Assembly (NCBI GenBank): GCA_934045075.1
Contig: OW203738.1
Coordinates: 4,827,487-4,891,486 of the forward strand
Source: Yponomeuta sedellus
Taxonomy: Eukaryota; Arthropoda; Insecta; Lepidoptera; Yponomeutidae
Direction: 5' to 3'
DNA length: 64,000 nucleotides
Notes under the pieces: model-generated
Database searches by the model: none
What the model was told of the DNA's origin: nothing
The model's input: the letters and a program-made list of their open reading frames with translations, nothing else
Translations under genes and position numbers: made by a program
In this document: positions 39,193 through 49,921 of the stretch, one piece after another
Position numbering within the stretch: the stretch's first letter is position 1
Layout of the letters: each line of letters begins with the position of its first letter

Positions 39193-39330
39193 TGATATCA
39201 ACCCTTTGTATGTCCCCACTGCTGGGGCACGGGCCTCTTCCTACATCGCAAGAAGGTTAGGCCATACTCCACCACGGGGGCCAAGTCCGGGTTGGTGGAC
39301 GATTGTATGACAGTGGTGCGCCTTACTACT
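39193..39330 (-). mobile_element. 5S-SINE tail fragment
   Basis: From ATATCAACCCTTTGTATGTCC to GACAGTGGTGCGCCTTACT; stops before the 5S-like head. Confidence 0.8.
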
Positions 39331-40104
39331 ATTATAATTATGTGATGTCCTTGCCGGGTTACTATAACATAGGGATTTGAGACGAGGAAAAGTGATTGCG
39401 TGGTGAGGAAGTTATTATTATATGATTACACACTGGCTGACCCCGCAACCGTTGTTTTGCGATATTAATAAGCCCACAACTATTTTATTTACGAGAAAAA
39501 GAAATATTTGTTGATTCTAGAAACATGAAAAGTAGGCTTTACAGCTTACTAAGTAGGTAATACTTTTAAATTTAAACAAAGTAAAAAATCAATTGAAAAT
39601 TACTTTAATAAAGTTGTGAGTTTTGAAAAGCAGATAATACCTCTCTTTTTACGGAACCATACACTATGGGTCACGCACTTGGCCGTTTTTTTATTAAAAG
39701 TCCTCTTTGTGAATTCTACTTCGTGAGTAATATTTTATTAGGAAAAAGGTTTCCTCTTAAAATTTTGATTCATTTTATGTCATTTAAGAAAAGTTAACGT
39801 GGCAAAGTTCATCATAACTCACACGTCGAGGGTCCCTAAAAGGCACTAGAAGCGCCCAAAACTTACTCGATCGAGGTCTCAATGTCAATTTAGAGGTTAA
39901 TTAACCCCGACTTGCCTAAGTCAAGTTTAAGCTTCCTAAATATACTGCGGTTCGCCTTCGGTTTTACGACCTACACGTATTATTTGCACGATCGCGTCAA
40001 CCGATCAATCAAGAAACGTTAATTTATACAAATATTTGATGTGTAGCTGTGTCTGGGGTAACAAATGCCGAGGTACAGAAGGGCGTCTCCGGACAAATGT
40101 AAGG
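39331..40104. other. Unassigned sequence
   Basis: CCGCAACCGTTGTTTTGCG and ATATTAATAAGCC at about 39440-39475 recur at 9450-9482, so part of it is an old dispersed repeat. No ORF. Confidence 0.4.
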
Positions 40105-40445
40105 CATCTTGATATCCTTTGTATGTCCCGTGGCTGGGGCAGGGGTATATTCCTACATCGCAGTAAGGTTAGACGTACTCCCCCACGGGGGCCAAGTCCG
40201 GGTTGGTGAAGGATTATAAGTTATCAAGCCGCCCATAACGGCCTCTGACATGGCCGAATGACTGCCGTTACATGACAGCCGGCACCAACAGCTTAACGTG
40301 CTCTGCAAAGCGCGGAAGCGCTCGGAAAATATGCCACTGGCTGTAGTCACGGGATGGTCACCCACCCAGTACTGACCGCGCCTGCTGTTGCTTAGCCTAA
40401 GTGATTGATTCCAGTCACTCAGTTCCATTAGGCCACGAGCGCTTC
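40105..40445 (-). mobile_element. 5S-SINE, near full length
   Basis: Tail from TGATATCCTTTGTATGTCCC; lacks about 30 bases around GACAGTGGCGGGCC; head complete with GGGATGGTCACCCACCCAG and CTGTTGCTTAGCC in complement. Confidence 0.8.
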
Positions 40446-40965
40446 AAGGCATATTATGTTCCATTAACTCAAGCCTGTGTCATGAATTAAGTAAAGTAAA
40501 TGTTTATTTCTCACCATAAAGAGCAACATAGAAGCGGGCTATTATTAGCCTTGAGGGCTTTATAAAATCACTTAAAGGCTAATGGTACAATTATCAATTT
40601 AACTAATTGCCAAACTAGGTGGTCCCGTATTTTGACAATTAGTTTTTTTGTACGTAATGTACAGATCAATTTCAGACATTATTAATTTAAGTATTGTGCG
40701 TCTCATGTATACGGATGCATTGGTGAATATGGTTAGTTATTACTTAATTGTATGTAAATTTGTGTGTGTGTGTGTATGTGAATGTGTAAGATTAGGTGTT
40801 GCATGTGAGCATGTACGCATGAGATAGCGTGATGTGTGAGTTGCAGCATATGAGTATATTGCTTTAAAAATTTAATAATACTAAGTAGACAAACTATACA
40901 TGCGTGGCATATAAATGTGAAAGAATGATGTGAAATTCCCACCGAGAATCGTTTAAAGTCAACTG
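40446..40965. other. Unassigned sequence with TG-rich patch
   Basis: TGTGTGTGTGTGTATGTG at about 40760. The AT-rich stretch near 40500-40560 could be a LINE 3' UTR but I cannot confirm it. Confidence 0.35.
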
Positions 40966-40969
40966 AGGA

Positions 40970-41052
40970 ACTTTTTATTCTCAATTTGTCAAGAAAAACA
41001 TCATGAGAAAAAGTAAGCGTCTGAGAGGATCTTCGCACTTGAAATCGCCAAA
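40970..41052 (+). mobile_element. SINE-B fragment, diverged
   Basis: GAAAAACATCATGAGAAAAAG, GCGTCTGAGAGG and TTGAAATCGCC follow the family order. Confidence 0.45.
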
Positions 41053-41790
41053 ATATTAGTGCAATAAAGACTAGTGTTCTCTATATAGATCTTCAAATAT
41101 TGTACAATACTAAAGTTTCTGATTTATGATGTCCAAATAAGACTGAAATAATCAAATTAGTGATTAAAACTAAGAAAAATGAAGACCAAATCGTTGCCGT
41201 CGGCCGATAAGGTACTTAGAAGGATGGCAGCGTTGAATAGCGAGACTAATATAGGCACCAGCCCATATTTGAGTTATCTCTTAAAATTATATTTTATATG
41301 GACTAACTTAATTAGAAAACGCTTAGAATTCGATAAAAAACATATTTAAATTCCAACCTGTACTTAAGTATATGTACTTAATGGTCTTTACTGTAAACTA
41401 AAAAACCTGAAATGTGAAACTTGTAACTGATTTCCTTTTTCCGATGTTCCGAGGATTCTTAATGTTAAAAGTTTTTGTTTGGACGACTAAAACTTACCAT
41501 TTTCGATTGTGGGGAAATATAAGCAAGTATAAGCTAACTTATAATGTTTTTTTACTACCAAACCAGTAGCGTAGCGAGTCCCTTCTGTTATCTGATTGAT
41601 GGCTAAGTTGACACGTACATGGTAATTTGATTAAAGTTTCCAATGAGCAACTGTGAATTGGCCGAAGTGTTTTTTTTTCAACTGTTACCTCATTACATTC
41701 TTAAGTAAATAAAATTTACTACTTACATTTTTTTGGTATTTATTTATTGAGTTATTAATTTAGTTATGGTAGGTAAGCTAAGAATTAGTG
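41053..41790. other. Unassigned sequence
   Basis: AT-rich; nothing recognised. Confidence 0.4.
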
Positions 41791-41792
41791 TA

Positions 41793-41942
41793 GGAGGCCC
41801 TCCGACCAGGTGGGATGACGATCTGCGAAAAACTGCTGGCAGATGCTGGATGCGGCAAGCTGAAGACAAGGCGCTATGGCGCTCATTAGGGGAGGGCTAT
41901 GTCCAGCAGTGGACTACATAATATAGCCTGAAGAAGAAGAAG
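41793..41942 (+). mobile_element. RTE-type LINE, 3' terminal fragment
   Basis: AGGAGGCCCTCCGACCAGG, ATGCTGGATGCGGCAAGC, GCGCTCATTAGGGGAGGG, CCAGCAGTGGACTACATAAT and a GAAGAAGAAGAAGG tail. Coding reads RPSDQVGWRSAKNCWQ-like residues in a broken frame. Confidence 0.85.
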
Positions 41943-42004
41943 GTAAGCTTAGATAGAGGGCGTGTAAACAGGGGGTGTAAGAACCGAAAGTTAAATAAAC
42001 TTAA

Positions 42005-42058
42005 AGAACTCTCTGTCTGAGAGAAGGCCTCGGCTCACTGCATGTTTATAGGGACATA
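42005..42058 (+). mobile_element. SINE-B 3' fragment
   Basis: GTCTGAGAGAAGGCCTCGGC and CTGCATGTTTATAGGGAC. Confidence 0.5.
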
Positions 42059-42575
42059 AAACAAAAGAATACTTTTATGTTAAGTCAACACCACATTAAT
42101 GAATAGATTAGATAGATTATTGATTTACATTAGACCTAGATTTTCCAGTAAACCTGGGGGTGTGCTCAAAAATCTGAGATATTATAATTCTAATTATTTT
42201 TTCTGGTGGTGCCAGAAGTCTATCGGTCTCCCTTATCTCTTTCTACTTAGTAACGTTATTTTATTTTATTTGCCAAAAAAACTTAAAGTTAACATGACAG
42301 GGGATCCCTATTGCCAGATACTTAAAACTTAATCTAACTAAAATTAATATACACACTAAATACTAATTACTATATAGAACTAAATACTAATTACTTTATA
42401 GATAACTTTGCAGTGGAAGTGTACTAGTTAATCCTATGTCGACTGTACTTAGTAAGATATTTATCATGTATGTATTCAAAGTCTATAAGGCGGAAGACGC
42501 ATAGGATGAGGCGCGGATGCATGGGTATGGCATAGGCGTTTTCTTTTCCACTAAATTATGCTATAGGTTGCTTTT
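42059..42575. other. Unassigned sequence
   Basis: ACTAAATACTAATTACT is locally repeated near 42355-42400. The 77-codon frame here has no recognisable product. Confidence 0.4.
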
Positions 42576-42798
42576 TCGACGACCTCTGTGGCACAGCGGT
42601 AGCGCATCTGTCTACCATGCAAGAGGTCCCTTATTCGAACCCCGGCTGGGGATTAAAAAAAAACCTTAGGTCTTAGATGTTTACATGTTTGTGATGTCGT
42701 TGTTTCTGGTTCCCACGACACAGGGTATCCTAGTGTGGGGCCAGAAGCAATGTATGTTCCTGTATGTAAATTTTATGTTAAATGTTATGTTTATAGAG
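42576..42798 (+). mobile_element. SINE-A copy 3
   Basis: Complete, with B box mutated to ATTCGAACC; tail TATGTTAAATGTTATG. Confidence 0.85.
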
Positions 42799-42934
42799 GT
42801 CTATTTTTAAATGCGCCATAAAATAAAAATTTCCAACTAACTTACCTTTACTTTTAACATAAAACAATTGAATAAGTATAAACAAGTCTTTTTAGCTACT
42901 TGTAACGTATAATAAACCTCTGTTAATTTTTAAG

Positions 42935-43042
42935 ACAATTGTTGGTGATCGAACCCACCTGAATTTTTGTATTGAGTACAAAAATTCCTCCGTATCAGGA
43001 TCTCGACACAATACCGCTGAGCTAACAAGACTTTGGAGACTT
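42935..43042 (-). mobile_element. tRNA-like SINE head with hairpin insertion
   Basis: On the minus strand: TTGTTAGCTCAGCGGTATTG (A box) and GGTGGGTTCGATCACC (B box). Between them sits a hairpin, GAATTTTTGTA at 42961-42971 and its complement at 42977-42987. Family unclear. Confidence 0.55.
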
Positions 43043-43390
43043 CGGGGAAATTACGCAACACATTCTTAGGCCGCTTTCTGTTGTGGCCGCTTGATTGGAA
43101 ACCATTTATTTTAGTGCTAATTCTTTTCAAATAATTCAAATTGGTTTTTAGTCAGACGTAATTTATAGACCTATCACCTGTAGTAATTTGCTAGCGATTT
43201 ATTTATTTTATTAAGTCTACAAAACAGAATACAGTCGTTACAAATTTCAACTTAAAAATACATAAACTGTTTGTGTTCTGGACTGCAGTCCACAGTATGT
43301 AAACATAGAAGTTTTCTAAATTTAAAGTGGGATATGCAGTAATAACTTAATCTAGATTAATTGATTTAATTGTTTGGTACCTGCAATTTA
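43043..43390. other. Unassigned sequence
   Basis: Probably leads into the LINE remnant at 43392, but I see no protein similarity here. Confidence 0.35.
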
Positions 43391-43391
43391 C

Positions 43392-43560
43392 AAAAGCCTC
43401 CCAGAGGAATTATGTAATAAGCACCTCAGAAAAGCACAATTTAAAAATATGCTTAAGCGTTTTCTGTTAAGTAGTCTGTAGACATAAAATATTATTATGG
43501 ATAATTTTAGTGGTGTCTTGCATTGTTTACAGTGAATAAATATATAAATAATAAATAAAT
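43392..43560 (+). pseudogene. LINE ORF2 C-terminal remnant and 3' end
   Basis: The frame 43392-43481 reads KSLPEELCNKHLRKAQFKNM then LKRFLLSSL and a stop, the typical closing segment of Jockey/CR1-type LINE proteins (net charge strongly positive, N-K-L-P-like start). The A-rich sequence to 43560 with AATAAATATATAAATAAT would be its 3' UTR. Only 30 codons are left, so this is a severe 5' truncation. Confidence 0.6.
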
Positions 43561-44030
43561 CGAACATTAAAACGTTTAGCGTAACTTAAATGCCGATTTG
43601 AAAGCGATACGATTACACAGCGATTGCGCGGCGTTGTCACCGCGAATATCATCATCGACGCCGATTGTACCTCGCGCCAATCAGTCAATAACAGACACTT
43701 GAGTATGCGAACGTAGTGACGTTGAGATGTCCAATCGTCGTTGCAGAGTTATTTAAAAATAAATATCCTCATGTTATAATATGGCATACCATTTTGGTGT
43801 CATTGGTGTTAGACCCAATTTATTGTTTGTGTGTTCACTACTTGTAGTCAGGTTATAGGAATAGTGTTCAGGCTAATTTACGGGCACTGAATATCTTTAC
43901 TTACATGCAAAGGTAATAAATAATATGGGATACACAGTAGAGCCTCTCTCCCAGTTGTTTACTAGATAATGAATCCTCCCATATTAGTCGTTGACTTGTA
44001 TCTGCTTGCGTTTCCTACGTCTTCGAAGTA
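43561..44030. other. Unassigned sequence
   Basis: Contains CpG-bearing stretches (GATTGCGCGGCGTTGTCACC near 43621) that lead up to the CpG patch at 44070. No ORF. Confidence 0.4.
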
Positions 44031-44069
44031 ACAAAACCAGCAGTAGTGTTTTTCGTCAGATAAATTAAT

Positions 44070-44185
44070 TTGAGTGCCCGAAACGCGGACCGCTTGCCGC
44101 GAAAGTGCAGCGACGTCGCGCCGTCGTCGCAGTGTGCTCACTGCGCAATTGCCTCGGTTTCAAATCGCTCTCGAATCGCTAGTGT
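44070..44185. promoter_or_regulatory. CpG-rich patch, possible promoter or first exon
   Basis: GCCCGAAACGCGGACCGC, GCAGCGACGTCGCGCCGTCG and CTCACTGCGCAATTGCC give a local CpG density well above the surroundings, and it is not inside a repeat I recognise. TCAGT-like and CAGT initiator matches are present but weak. It could equally be an old transposon piece. Confidence 0.2.
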
Positions 44186-44640
44186 GATAGGGTTATTACT
44201 ATAGAGGATTAATTTAATTGCAGTATAAACATTTTTACATTTTTTAATACGTAAAAACTGAAATTAAAAATTGTCCATTAAAAGTCGCCCATTTTATTGT
44301 AAAAGTACTATAAAATAGGTATGCTTTATAAAAAACTTCCTTACATGATTTATGTTATCGACTGTACAATGGTCCCGAAGTTCCGAGGGAATATTTAATT
44401 TCGACCTTCGGCCGCATGACTCAGCCTATTATTAGATTATTACATTTTCGTGGTCAAAATACCACCGTTTTCCGTTCGAGTTATTTATTTTTTAATTTAT
44501 ATTAAAGTAAAACGCCGGGTGGCAAACAACAGGAAGGAAGTGGTTATTTTCATTTCGATGCACGAAACCGAAACGTTAGCAATAAAATTTAAAACGTTAA
44601 CATCAAAAAGCCCTTTTTAACTACGTCAGTCAGACTGTCA

Positions 44641-44725
44641 GTGGAGGCTGAAATGCTTAAAGGTAGGCTTCCATGCATCGCGGCTGATCGCGTGCGACTG
44701 ACGCGCGTTGCTAAAGCGACAATGG
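44641..44725 (+). repeat. Repeat unit with GCTTCCATGCAT core
   Basis: GGTAGGCTTCCATGCATCGC and GATCGCGTGCGACTG match, in reverse orientation, the segment at 45840-45950. The two flank an RTE fragment and a MITE. Confidence 0.4.
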
Positions 44726-44819
44726 TAAGTATCAAAATGAATGGCGCCGTTCCTACCATCTGCCGCACGCGAGTTAAAATAAGTAACATCGAACTCTCAA
44801 AAAAAATTTTTTTACGTAG

Positions 44820-45262
44820 CCTCTATCTTTGTGTCCCACTGCTGGGTAAAGGCCTCCTACAATTCAGTCCACAGTTTCCTGTACTGGGCCACCTCAGACC
44901 ACTCCGGCAGATGGTTGTCGAGATCATCTCTCCACCGTCTTTCAGGCCGGCCTTGATTTCGATGTCCGTCCTGTGTAGCACCCACTCGGTGGCGAGTTGC
45001 GCCCACCTATTTGGGTGCATTCGACTGACATAACCAGCCCAGCTCCACTTCAGTTTTGCCGTCTGGACACCCACATCGATTATTCGGGTCCTTGCGCGTA
45101 GTGTGGTATTTCGGACGCGGTCTACCCTCCTCAGGCCCAAAGTACTGCGCTCCATCGCTCTCTGACAAACCTCCAGCCTGGACTTTTGTAGTTTGGTCAG
45201 CGACCAAGTATGGGAGCCATAGGTGAGAATGGGCAGGATACACACACACATCGACAAAAAAT
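44820..45262 (-). pseudogene. RTE-type LINE, C-terminal part
   Basis: Minus strand: LPILTYGSHTWSLTKLQKSR, LEVCQRAMERSTLGLRRVDR, RTRIIDVGVQTAKLKWSWAG and YVSRMHPNRWAQLATEWV. A frameshift near 44960 then moves the RWRDDLDNHLPEW-like and LEEAF-like end into another frame, ending CCCAGCAGTGGGACAC in nucleotides. The stretch LTYGSHTW is the RT C-terminal region conserved in RTE. No palm domain is left. Confidence 0.85.
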
Positions 45263-45545
45263 ATTTTCATTTAATTTATAATAATAATATTCTATGGATT
45301 AAAGTTGAATAATCTTCTAAGTTGTTATAAACATGAGAGAATTTATACTCGTATAAGTCGATGGCGTCGGTTCCCATGAGATGACATTTGGGGAACATAT
45401 TTTAATGGTAACGGAAGACAATGGTAATACAAGAACTATTTTAATAATATTTTTCATTAACTTTCGAAACACTTCAGTACACTTTATTAACCAGATTATG
45501 TAACTTTTGAATTTTTTTCCGCCGGGGTTAAAAGGAGTCGAAACG
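45263..45545. other. Unassigned sequence
   Basis: AT-rich; nothing recognised. Confidence 0.4.
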
Positions 45546-45553
45546 TCTATTAA

Positions 45554-45800
45554 GGCGTTTAGGGGCGCTCTATTAGCGCCAAAATTGGAATAAAAATCAT
45601 AAGATAAGAATATTCTTTATTGTACACCAGGAAAAAACAACATACGTTGTTTTATAAACTGTTTTTTTTTAAAAGTACCTAACTATTAAAAATCTTAATA
45701 TCTGTGATAATTGTTTTAGAAAATACAGCCTAGAACGTAGTATCAACATCCGTAGTAAAAACGGAGGTTTTGGTGGTGCTAGTTAGCACCGTAAAGCGCC
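45554..45800. mobile_element. MITE flanked by TTAA, relative of 18128
   Basis: TTAA at 45550-45553 and 45801-45804. The right end in complement, GGCGCTTTACGGTGCTAACT, closely matches the left end of the 18128 copy; the left end is more diverged (GGCGTTTAGGGGCGCTC). ATTGGAATAAAAATCATA is shared by both. Confidence 0.65.
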
Positions 45801-45834
45801 TTAACTCGCGTCCGTCGCGAGTTTGGATACGGCA

Positions 45835-45955
45835 CAATATATTTTTGGGCACGCGATCGATCGCACGAGGCTGCGATCGACCGCGATCTTATTTCTCAGT
45901 TCTATCTGCGGCCGCAATGCATGGAAGCGTACCCTTAGAAGCTATTTCATTTACA
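45835..45955 (-). repeat. Repeat unit with GCTTCCATGCAT core, second copy
   Basis: Contains TGCATGGAAGCGTACCCTTA and the locally palindromic GCGATCGATCGC. Family unknown. Confidence 0.4.
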
Positions 45956-46730
45956 GTAACTGCGTGAGTGGAGTGAGACTGTTGATTTTCCGTAATTAAT
46001 AAGGCGCCTCACGAAGCGATTTTCATGCCAACGTAGTTGGGTTTTTACTTACAAACGATGTGCTAGCTTGCAATAAAACTTTCTCATATATTTGGAGAAC
46101 ACAAATCAAGGTTCATCATCGTGCTTACACTTTGAAAAAAAATTATTATAGCCTTTTCAATAGATGTAATTTCAATTGCGAGCACGAACAAACTTTGATA
46201 AGTGTCCTCTAAATATATTGATGAAGCGTCATTGAGACCTCGTATGTCTGTTGTAAATTAAAACTAAACTACGTTGTTACGGGAATTGCAGCTTGGATTA
46301 CCCAAGGAACAATTCTCAGACTAAAGAAGATATGAATTTTTTTCATTGGTGGCGTTATTTGGTACCGGCTTGCGCTTTGTTAGAGGATACCATAGCAGGA
46401 ATAAAGAAATCCATTTTAGGAAATTAAATAGGATTTTAATAAACTTTTCTAATACTAAGTTCTTTATCTCTAGCACAAATTTACCATGTTGAGTCTCGAG
46501 GAAGTACGACAAATAATCTCGCTTTTGCGAAGAACACAAATATCGTGATGTGCACGGCTAAAAACTTTTAGCGGAGTCCATAGAGCATAGCTCAGTGAAC
46601 CTTGTCAGGTGCATCTGAATGGTTTGCCAACTTGGACCAGCTTGGCAACTGGTTTACGTCGAAGCAACTGAACCCGGTACCACACATATTTGTCTTGGTC
46701 TGTGGTTGGTACCGATACAGCGCTTAAACG
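45956..46730. other. Unassigned sequence
   Basis: No family or frame of interest. Confidence 0.4.
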
Positions 46731-46734
46731 TCGT

Positions 46735-46845
46735 GTCTCAAACAAATCCTAATCAGCGGTGACCTAAGTTGGCAAACCGTTGTGGAATGTAGATTTTCGG
46801 TCAATACAATTGCCTAAAAAATAAAAGACAGCTGAGGGAGCCAAT
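46735..46845 (+). repeat. Unknown dispersed repeat, copy 1
   Basis: AATCCTAATCAGCGGT, TTGGCAAACCGT and CGGTCAATACAATTGCCTA are shared in order and spacing with 49150-49250. Confidence 0.6.
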
Positions 46846-47392
46846 TTTGACTCCATTAGCAAATAATTCGAATACGAAGCTAAGCCTTACGACTAGAATT
46901 CTACATAAAAAGTCGAACGACAGCCAAAATCTGTATACTGAACGCTATGCTGCATTGGATTCGAATGAGAAAATAAATGTGTAATGACTCTGTTGAGTTA
47001 CTTTATCTTATTTTTATGTGACACATGTCTAAGCCTCCGAATATTTTGCGTCTACGCTTTCAATTCGCATGGGCGAGAATCAGCTACCTGACCCCCAATT
47101 TACGAGAACGACAGAACCACGAGTTGCAATAAACTTATGATAGTTTTGCTGACGCTATCTACTCCAAAAGATAGCTCTGGATTGGTTGAGACTAGTTTTT
47201 GTTGGCTTAAATTGTTTACGCTGTCAGCGTTATAGCAAGCCTGACTTGTCAGGATGGCGAGTTCAAAAGTTGTGAATAGAAGAATATATCCACCATTTAT
47301 ATCAATAAATTGTGTATGCTTGGCCGGCAGCTTAACCAACATTGATTTCGTCACTATTTAAAATTTTTACCCCTTGTATATTTAAAGAGCAT
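46846..47392. other. Unassigned sequence
   Basis: The 84-codon minus-strand frame at 47100-47354 has no recognisable product. Confidence 0.4.
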
Positions 47393-47394
47393 GT

Positions 47395-47572
47395 TATCAA
47401 CCGTAGTATTTCCCCACTACTGAGGCCCGAGTCTCTTCCTGCATCGCAGAAAGGCTAGGCCATACTTCACAACGGGGGCCAAGTCCGGGTTAGTGGAGGA
47501 TTGTAAGACAGTGGCGGGCCTTACTGTCAGAAGTTATCAGTTATCAAGTTATAAGGCCTCTGACATTTAAAA
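47395..47572 (-). mobile_element. 5S-SINE tail fragment
   Basis: From TATCAACCGTAGTATTTCCC to AGGCCTCTGACAT, with AGTTATC doubled near 47530. Confidence 0.8.
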
Positions 47573-48218
47573 AGTAATGATAAAAAACTATTGTGTTATA
47601 GTTTTCATCGTGTCGTTCCTATTTTGAAATGTTTTCTGAGGATATGTTAGGTTTGCTCTTGGACCTGACATATTGTTTCTCGCAGATTACAGTAAGAATA
47701 ATAAGAAATTAAAAACATATTTATTCTGAACCTCAATCTCATCTAAGTTTTCGATTGAGAAAATTTTATAATAAAATAACCAATTTTGGAAACAACTTTT
47801 AATCATAGGGACACAAAAATGTAAATGTCCTTAATTTTAAGATCAATTACGCTGTAAGTTAAAACTACGATTTTATACCCGCCGCACCATACTGACGTCA
47901 GAAAGGCGGGTGCAATAGTTGTATGGCGGAGTTCAGAGCATCATGGCCACAATCTATTGATGATTGGTTACGTTAATATGTTAAGTTTTTACCCCGTGGT
48001 TGAAGCCTTTGCGGATTTATGATAAAAAAGTGTTTTTGTGACGTCACGTTTTCTTATAGTTTTCATCAAGTCGTCCCAATTGGGAAATCTCAACTTTTCT
48101 GACAAAGGTGATATTTGAGTTATAAAAACACAATGACGTACCTAATTAATTCGTCTATTTCATTTTTCTTAAAATATACCTATGCAAAGTCAGAATAGTC
48201 CAGACTATTCATAGTATG
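47573..48218. other. Unassigned sequence
   Basis: A roughly palindromic theme (TGTGTTATAGTTTTCATCGTG near 47592 and TTCTTATAGTTTTCATCAAG near 48050) suggests an old repeat; not resolved. Confidence 0.35.
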
Positions 48219-48219
48219 C

Positions 48220-48447
48220 GATTCCGTGCTTCTCAAGGCACGTTAGGCAGTTGGTGCCGGCTGCCGTCGATAAACCAAGTCAGAGGCCTTGGGGGGGCTT
48301 GAAAACTTCTGACAGTAAGACCAGCCACTAGTCTTGAAAGGATCCACCAATCCGGAGTTCGCCCCCGTGGTAGAGTACGGCCCATACCTTCCTCAGGGAA
48401 GAGACACGTGTCCCCCGGTGGGGACATAATAGGTTGATAATGATGAT
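48220..48447 (+). mobile_element. 5S-SINE, 5'-truncated
   Basis: Starts at TTCCGTGCTTCTCAAGGCAC and runs to the end GGTGGGGACATAATAGGTTG with a TGATGATG tail. Confidence 0.8.
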
Positions 48448-48551
48448 GGTGATTCATACTCATTGATGTCGTAGGCAAAATTTACGAGACCATTTACTTA
48501 TGACATGATTTATTAGTCTAAAATAGCAGTACAACTTTGAACAATAATAAA

Positions 48552-48796
48552 TAAATTAATATTTATGGACATATTACACAGATCTCGTTAGCTGTATACT
48601 AAGTACAATTAAGTGACTTATGTTATAAGTGCTAACTCGACGATAGATTTAATACAATAAATACATAGATAACATCCAAGACCCGAGACAAACTAGAAAA
48701 GTTCGTTTCCTAGTTTGACCCGGCCGGGGCTCAAACCCGAGACCTTCTGTTTTACAGACAGCGTGCCAAACCGCTGCGCCACCGAGGCCGTCATAA
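48552..48796 (-). mobile_element. SINE-E copy 4
   Basis: Head on the right (GGTGGCGCAGCGGTTTGGC in complement), body to ATTTATGGACATATTACAC. Confidence 0.85.
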
Positions 48797-48809
48797 TAAA
48801 TTTTAGTAT

Positions 48810-49105
48810 GAGCGGCGGTAGCCCGGTGGGTATACTTAGAGGGGAGAGATCCAGGTTCGATTCTTAGTACGGGCATGTACCAATTGTTAAGTAAGTTATA
48901 CATTTGAGAAGTTACAGTAGCAATACCACTCGCTACCGGTGAGCACAACGTGAGGAAACCTGAGTCTCTGAGGTGTTCAAATAACTCATCTCTTGAAATT
49001 GCCAATCCGGGGTGGGAAAGCGTGCCAATTAAGCCCATACTCTCTCTTTGAGAGAAAGCCTTTGCCCTGCAGTGGAACGTTTATAGGCACGTAGAAAAAA
49101 ACTTA
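48810..49105 (+). mobile_element. SINE-B, full length
   Basis: From GCGGCGGTAGCCCGGTGGG and GGTTCGATTC, through GGAAACCTGAGTCTCTGAGG and GAGAGAAAGCCTTTGCCCTG to GTTTATAGGCACG and an A run. Confidence 0.85.
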
Positions 49106-49149
49106 GAATTGGTGCCAATTGAGCGCCGTAACCATACATCCCTCGAACC

Positions 49150-49250
49150 AATCCTAATCAGCGGTCCCTTAAATTGGCAGACCGTCGCGGAATGCTCTTT
49201 TCCGGTCAATACAATTGCCTAGCAAATAAAAGATACCTCTGACGCCCAAT
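49150..49250 (+). repeat. Unknown dispersed repeat, copy 2
   Basis: Partner of 46735-46845; GTCAATACAATTGCCTAG then AAATAAAAGA. Confidence 0.6.
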
Positions 49251-49544
49251 TTATCAAGAGCTCTAGACCTATTTAGCCCCCTCCGGGCTTAGTAAAGATT
49301 TGAATGACTCAGCGGGGCGAGACAGGTCAAGTGAAGATGGCGCAGGCGATAGTGGCTGACAATACAAGCCATTCTTCTAGTCAATTTCAATTGATTGAAC
49401 AATGTCTTCTGATCTGTAGCAATAAGGCAAGAGTAGGGTCTCTCAAAGGATTTGGTGGCGTGGGTCGGTGGTTTATTTTTGTGCCTCCCTTTGAATTTGT
49501 ATCAACCATTTTTAAAGTTCCGTATTATAATTTCCTATAATTTA

Positions 49545-49727
49545 ACATAACATTCACTTACAGGCACAAACATTGCTTCTGGCCCACGCTAGGATAGCCC
49601 TGTGTTGTGGGAACCAGAAACAACGACATCACAAACATGTGAAAATCCAAGACCTGGGTTTTTTTTGTTCGCACCCGGGACCTCCTGGTAGGCAAATGCG
49701 CTACCGCTGCGCCACAGAGGTCGTCGA
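49545..49727 (-). mobile_element. SINE-A copy 4
   Basis: Minus strand; head at the right (GTGGCGCAGCGGTAGCGC in complement), TTATG-type tail at the left. B box mutated. Confidence 0.85.
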
Positions 49728-49749
49728 ATTTACTGTGTATTCCTGAGAT

Positions 49750-49921
49750 CCTGATATCAACCCTCTGTATGTCCCCACTGCTGGGGCATGGGTCTCTACC
49801 TGCATCGCAGGAAGGTTAGACCATACTCCACCACTGGGACCAAATCCGGTAGGTAGATGATTGTAAGACAGTGGCGGGCCTTACTGTCAGAAGTTATCAA
49901 GCCGCCCATATGGCCTCTGAT
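49750..49921 (-). mobile_element. 5S-SINE tail fragment
   Basis: ATATCAACCCTCTGTATGTCC to AAGCCGCCCATATGGCCTC, cut off where the next copy begins. Confidence 0.8.

Noticed and set aside
44641..45033. 130-codon plus-strand frame
   Set aside because: Shadow of the minus-strand RTE fragment and of a repeat unit; no similarity in its own frame.
45770..45967. 65-codon frame near the TTAA MITE
   Set aside because: Crosses the MITE end into a repeat, with no codon-use or domain support.
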